Position numbers and translations under genes: made by a program. A DNA stretch of 64,000 nt from Sialis fuliginosa. Lineage: Eukaryota; Arthropoda; Insecta; Megaloptera; Sialidae. How positions within the stretch are numbered: the first letter of the stretch is position 1; each line of letters opens with the position of its first letter. The DNA is taken from NCBI GenBank assembly GCA_961205875.1, contig OY540809.1, positions 21,588,267 through 21,652,266 on the forward strand, in the 5' to 3' direction. The notes beneath the pieces are model-generated. The model did not search any database and had not been told where the DNA came from. It worked only from the letters and a program-made list of their open reading frames with translations. Of the stretch, positions 62,941 through 64,000 are shown piece by piece.

Positions 62941-63483
62941 TCATATAATATTTTAATACCAAATTTTAAATTATAATGTAGGTATATTTCTAAAATACAT
63001 TATCTTTATTAAAAGCATCTATATAGTTTTAATCATTAAAATAATTTACTAACAAGAGTTCTACTACATAAGCGGCGTCTGTTCTGTATTGAACAGCAGT
63101 TTGTCGAGGGGTTGAGTCTCCCCTATTCATAATTATGTAATTGATCGTACCACACTTTCATCCAACCCCTATCATGTCCTTATCTAGCACAAAATATATC
63201 ACACTCAAGATTCCATGCATTGTGCTATCGATTTAAAATGTAGGTATACATCTATATATACAATCTGGAATAATTTTTTTACAATGTGAATATTTTTATT
63301 ATTTTATATTTACTTTAGTACGTTTTTTAGGTGTCGGCATTCTTCCATAAGACTGAATTTATTTCGTTAGTATGTTTTTCTCGTTAGTTCGCATTTTCTC
63401 CCAGTCCTTTCAAAAACGTACTAACGAGATTTCACTGTATAAGAATATTGTTTTAGAAAAATTTTAAATTATAAAAAATAATA
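62941..63483. other. Presumed intron, no gene seen
   Basis: AT-rich with a mixed patch near 63070-63200. 'ttcgttagtatgtttttctcgttag' and 'gtactaacgaga' near 63360-63430 form a weak inverted pair. Confidence 0.35.
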
Positions 63484-64000
63484 TTGCTTCCCCGCAATAT
63501 CTAAGATACGAGAAGCTTTGAGATAGTTTTAAAATGATTTAAAAATTGATCATTCCGTTTCAGGTCAAGACAAACAATTTTCGTTCCGTGTCTGTTTGTG
63601 CGCCTGGTCGAGTGAATCCTTGTCACATGCATAACTCATGAACCACTGAACTGATATTAATGACATAGGGTGGGTCTAGCTCGAGGACGGACCCATTTCA
63701 AAATCATCAAAATTGTGTGTAAAGGGGAGAGGTGACATCCCAAAATATTTATTTTTTCAAGATATCTCAAGAACGACACATGTTACTTCAAAATTTTATA
63801 GAATAATTTTTGTAGAGCATTCAATTTTCTATAATATAGGTCTACAACGTTTGTTATAAAATATTCCCTTAAAAAGATTTATCTCAATTTGTTTGTTTAG
63901 ATTGCAAACGTCAAAATAACATTTAATATGTTAAATTAAATGTCGTTTTGACGTTTGCATTAATTTAGATTTAGATTGAAACTCTCATTAATATTTTTTT
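63484..64000 (-). mobile_element. TGCTTCCTCG-family element, copy 6, inverted, runs to the window edge
   Basis: It starts 'ttgcttccccgcaatatcta' and 'gatacgagaagctttgag' and continues with the reverse complement of the family body ('aagtttcaggtcaagaca'-type, 'ggtgacatcccaaaatattt', 'gatatctcaagaacgacaca', 'gacgtttgcattaatttaga'). Its far end lies outside the window. Confidence 0.75.

Overview
The window is eukaryotic nuclear DNA. It is AT-rich, its genes are split by introns with canonical GT/AG borders, its short exons are clearly conserved, and the space between them is packed with short non-autonomous transposable elements. Several dispersed repeats read like those common in moths and butterflies: ends reading 'actttcgcatttataatat', 'actagctgttatccgcgacttcg' and 'cacgcggacgaagtcg', and many 'tacggaaccc' and 'gtaggtac' words. 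I infer an insect, most likely Lepidoptera, but no gene here proves the order.

Layout. (1) 1-12.2 kb: a minus-strand five-exon SLC19-family (thiamine/folate-type) transporter, 449 residues, coding 12175 down to 4457, with foldback elements upstream, downstream and within. (2) 9.0-17.4 kb: two copies of a 2.4-2.6 kb non-coding element with TA-flanked terminal inverted repeats and an unusual internal pair of opposed repeat arrays; the first copy lies in intron 1 of the transporter. (3) 17.4-30.8 kb: no gene recognised, only repeats. (4) 30.8-49.1 kb, plus strand: a complete NADP-type malic enzyme, eight coding exons, 581 residues, with a GC-rich first exon and an 11-kb first intron. (5) 50.1-58.0 kb, plus strand: a secretory-pathway multi-membrane acyltransferase of the nrf-6 (nose resistant to fluoxetine) family, eleven exons, about 645 residues, with one problematic splice junction. 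(6) About 58.6-59.1 kb: a GC-rich first exon whose only coding sequence, MPVRKQ plus one base, matches the start of L27-containing discs-large proteins; the rest of that gene would lie beyond the window.

The genes show no sign of working together. The malic enzyme supplies cytosolic NADPH and pyruvate, the SLC19 protein takes up a vitamin, the nrf-6-like protein is a membrane acyltransferase, and discs large is a scaffold. The most distinctive content is the mobile-element landscape: several hAT-type miniature elements with exact 8-bp target duplications (three in or next to exons of the two plus-strand genes), a TTAA-flanked family, a six-copy family ending in TGCTTCCTCG/CGAGGAAGCA, and near-perfect hairpin elements. 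All reading was by eye; exon borders come from GT/AG consensus, phase and protein-family continuity, not from transcripts.
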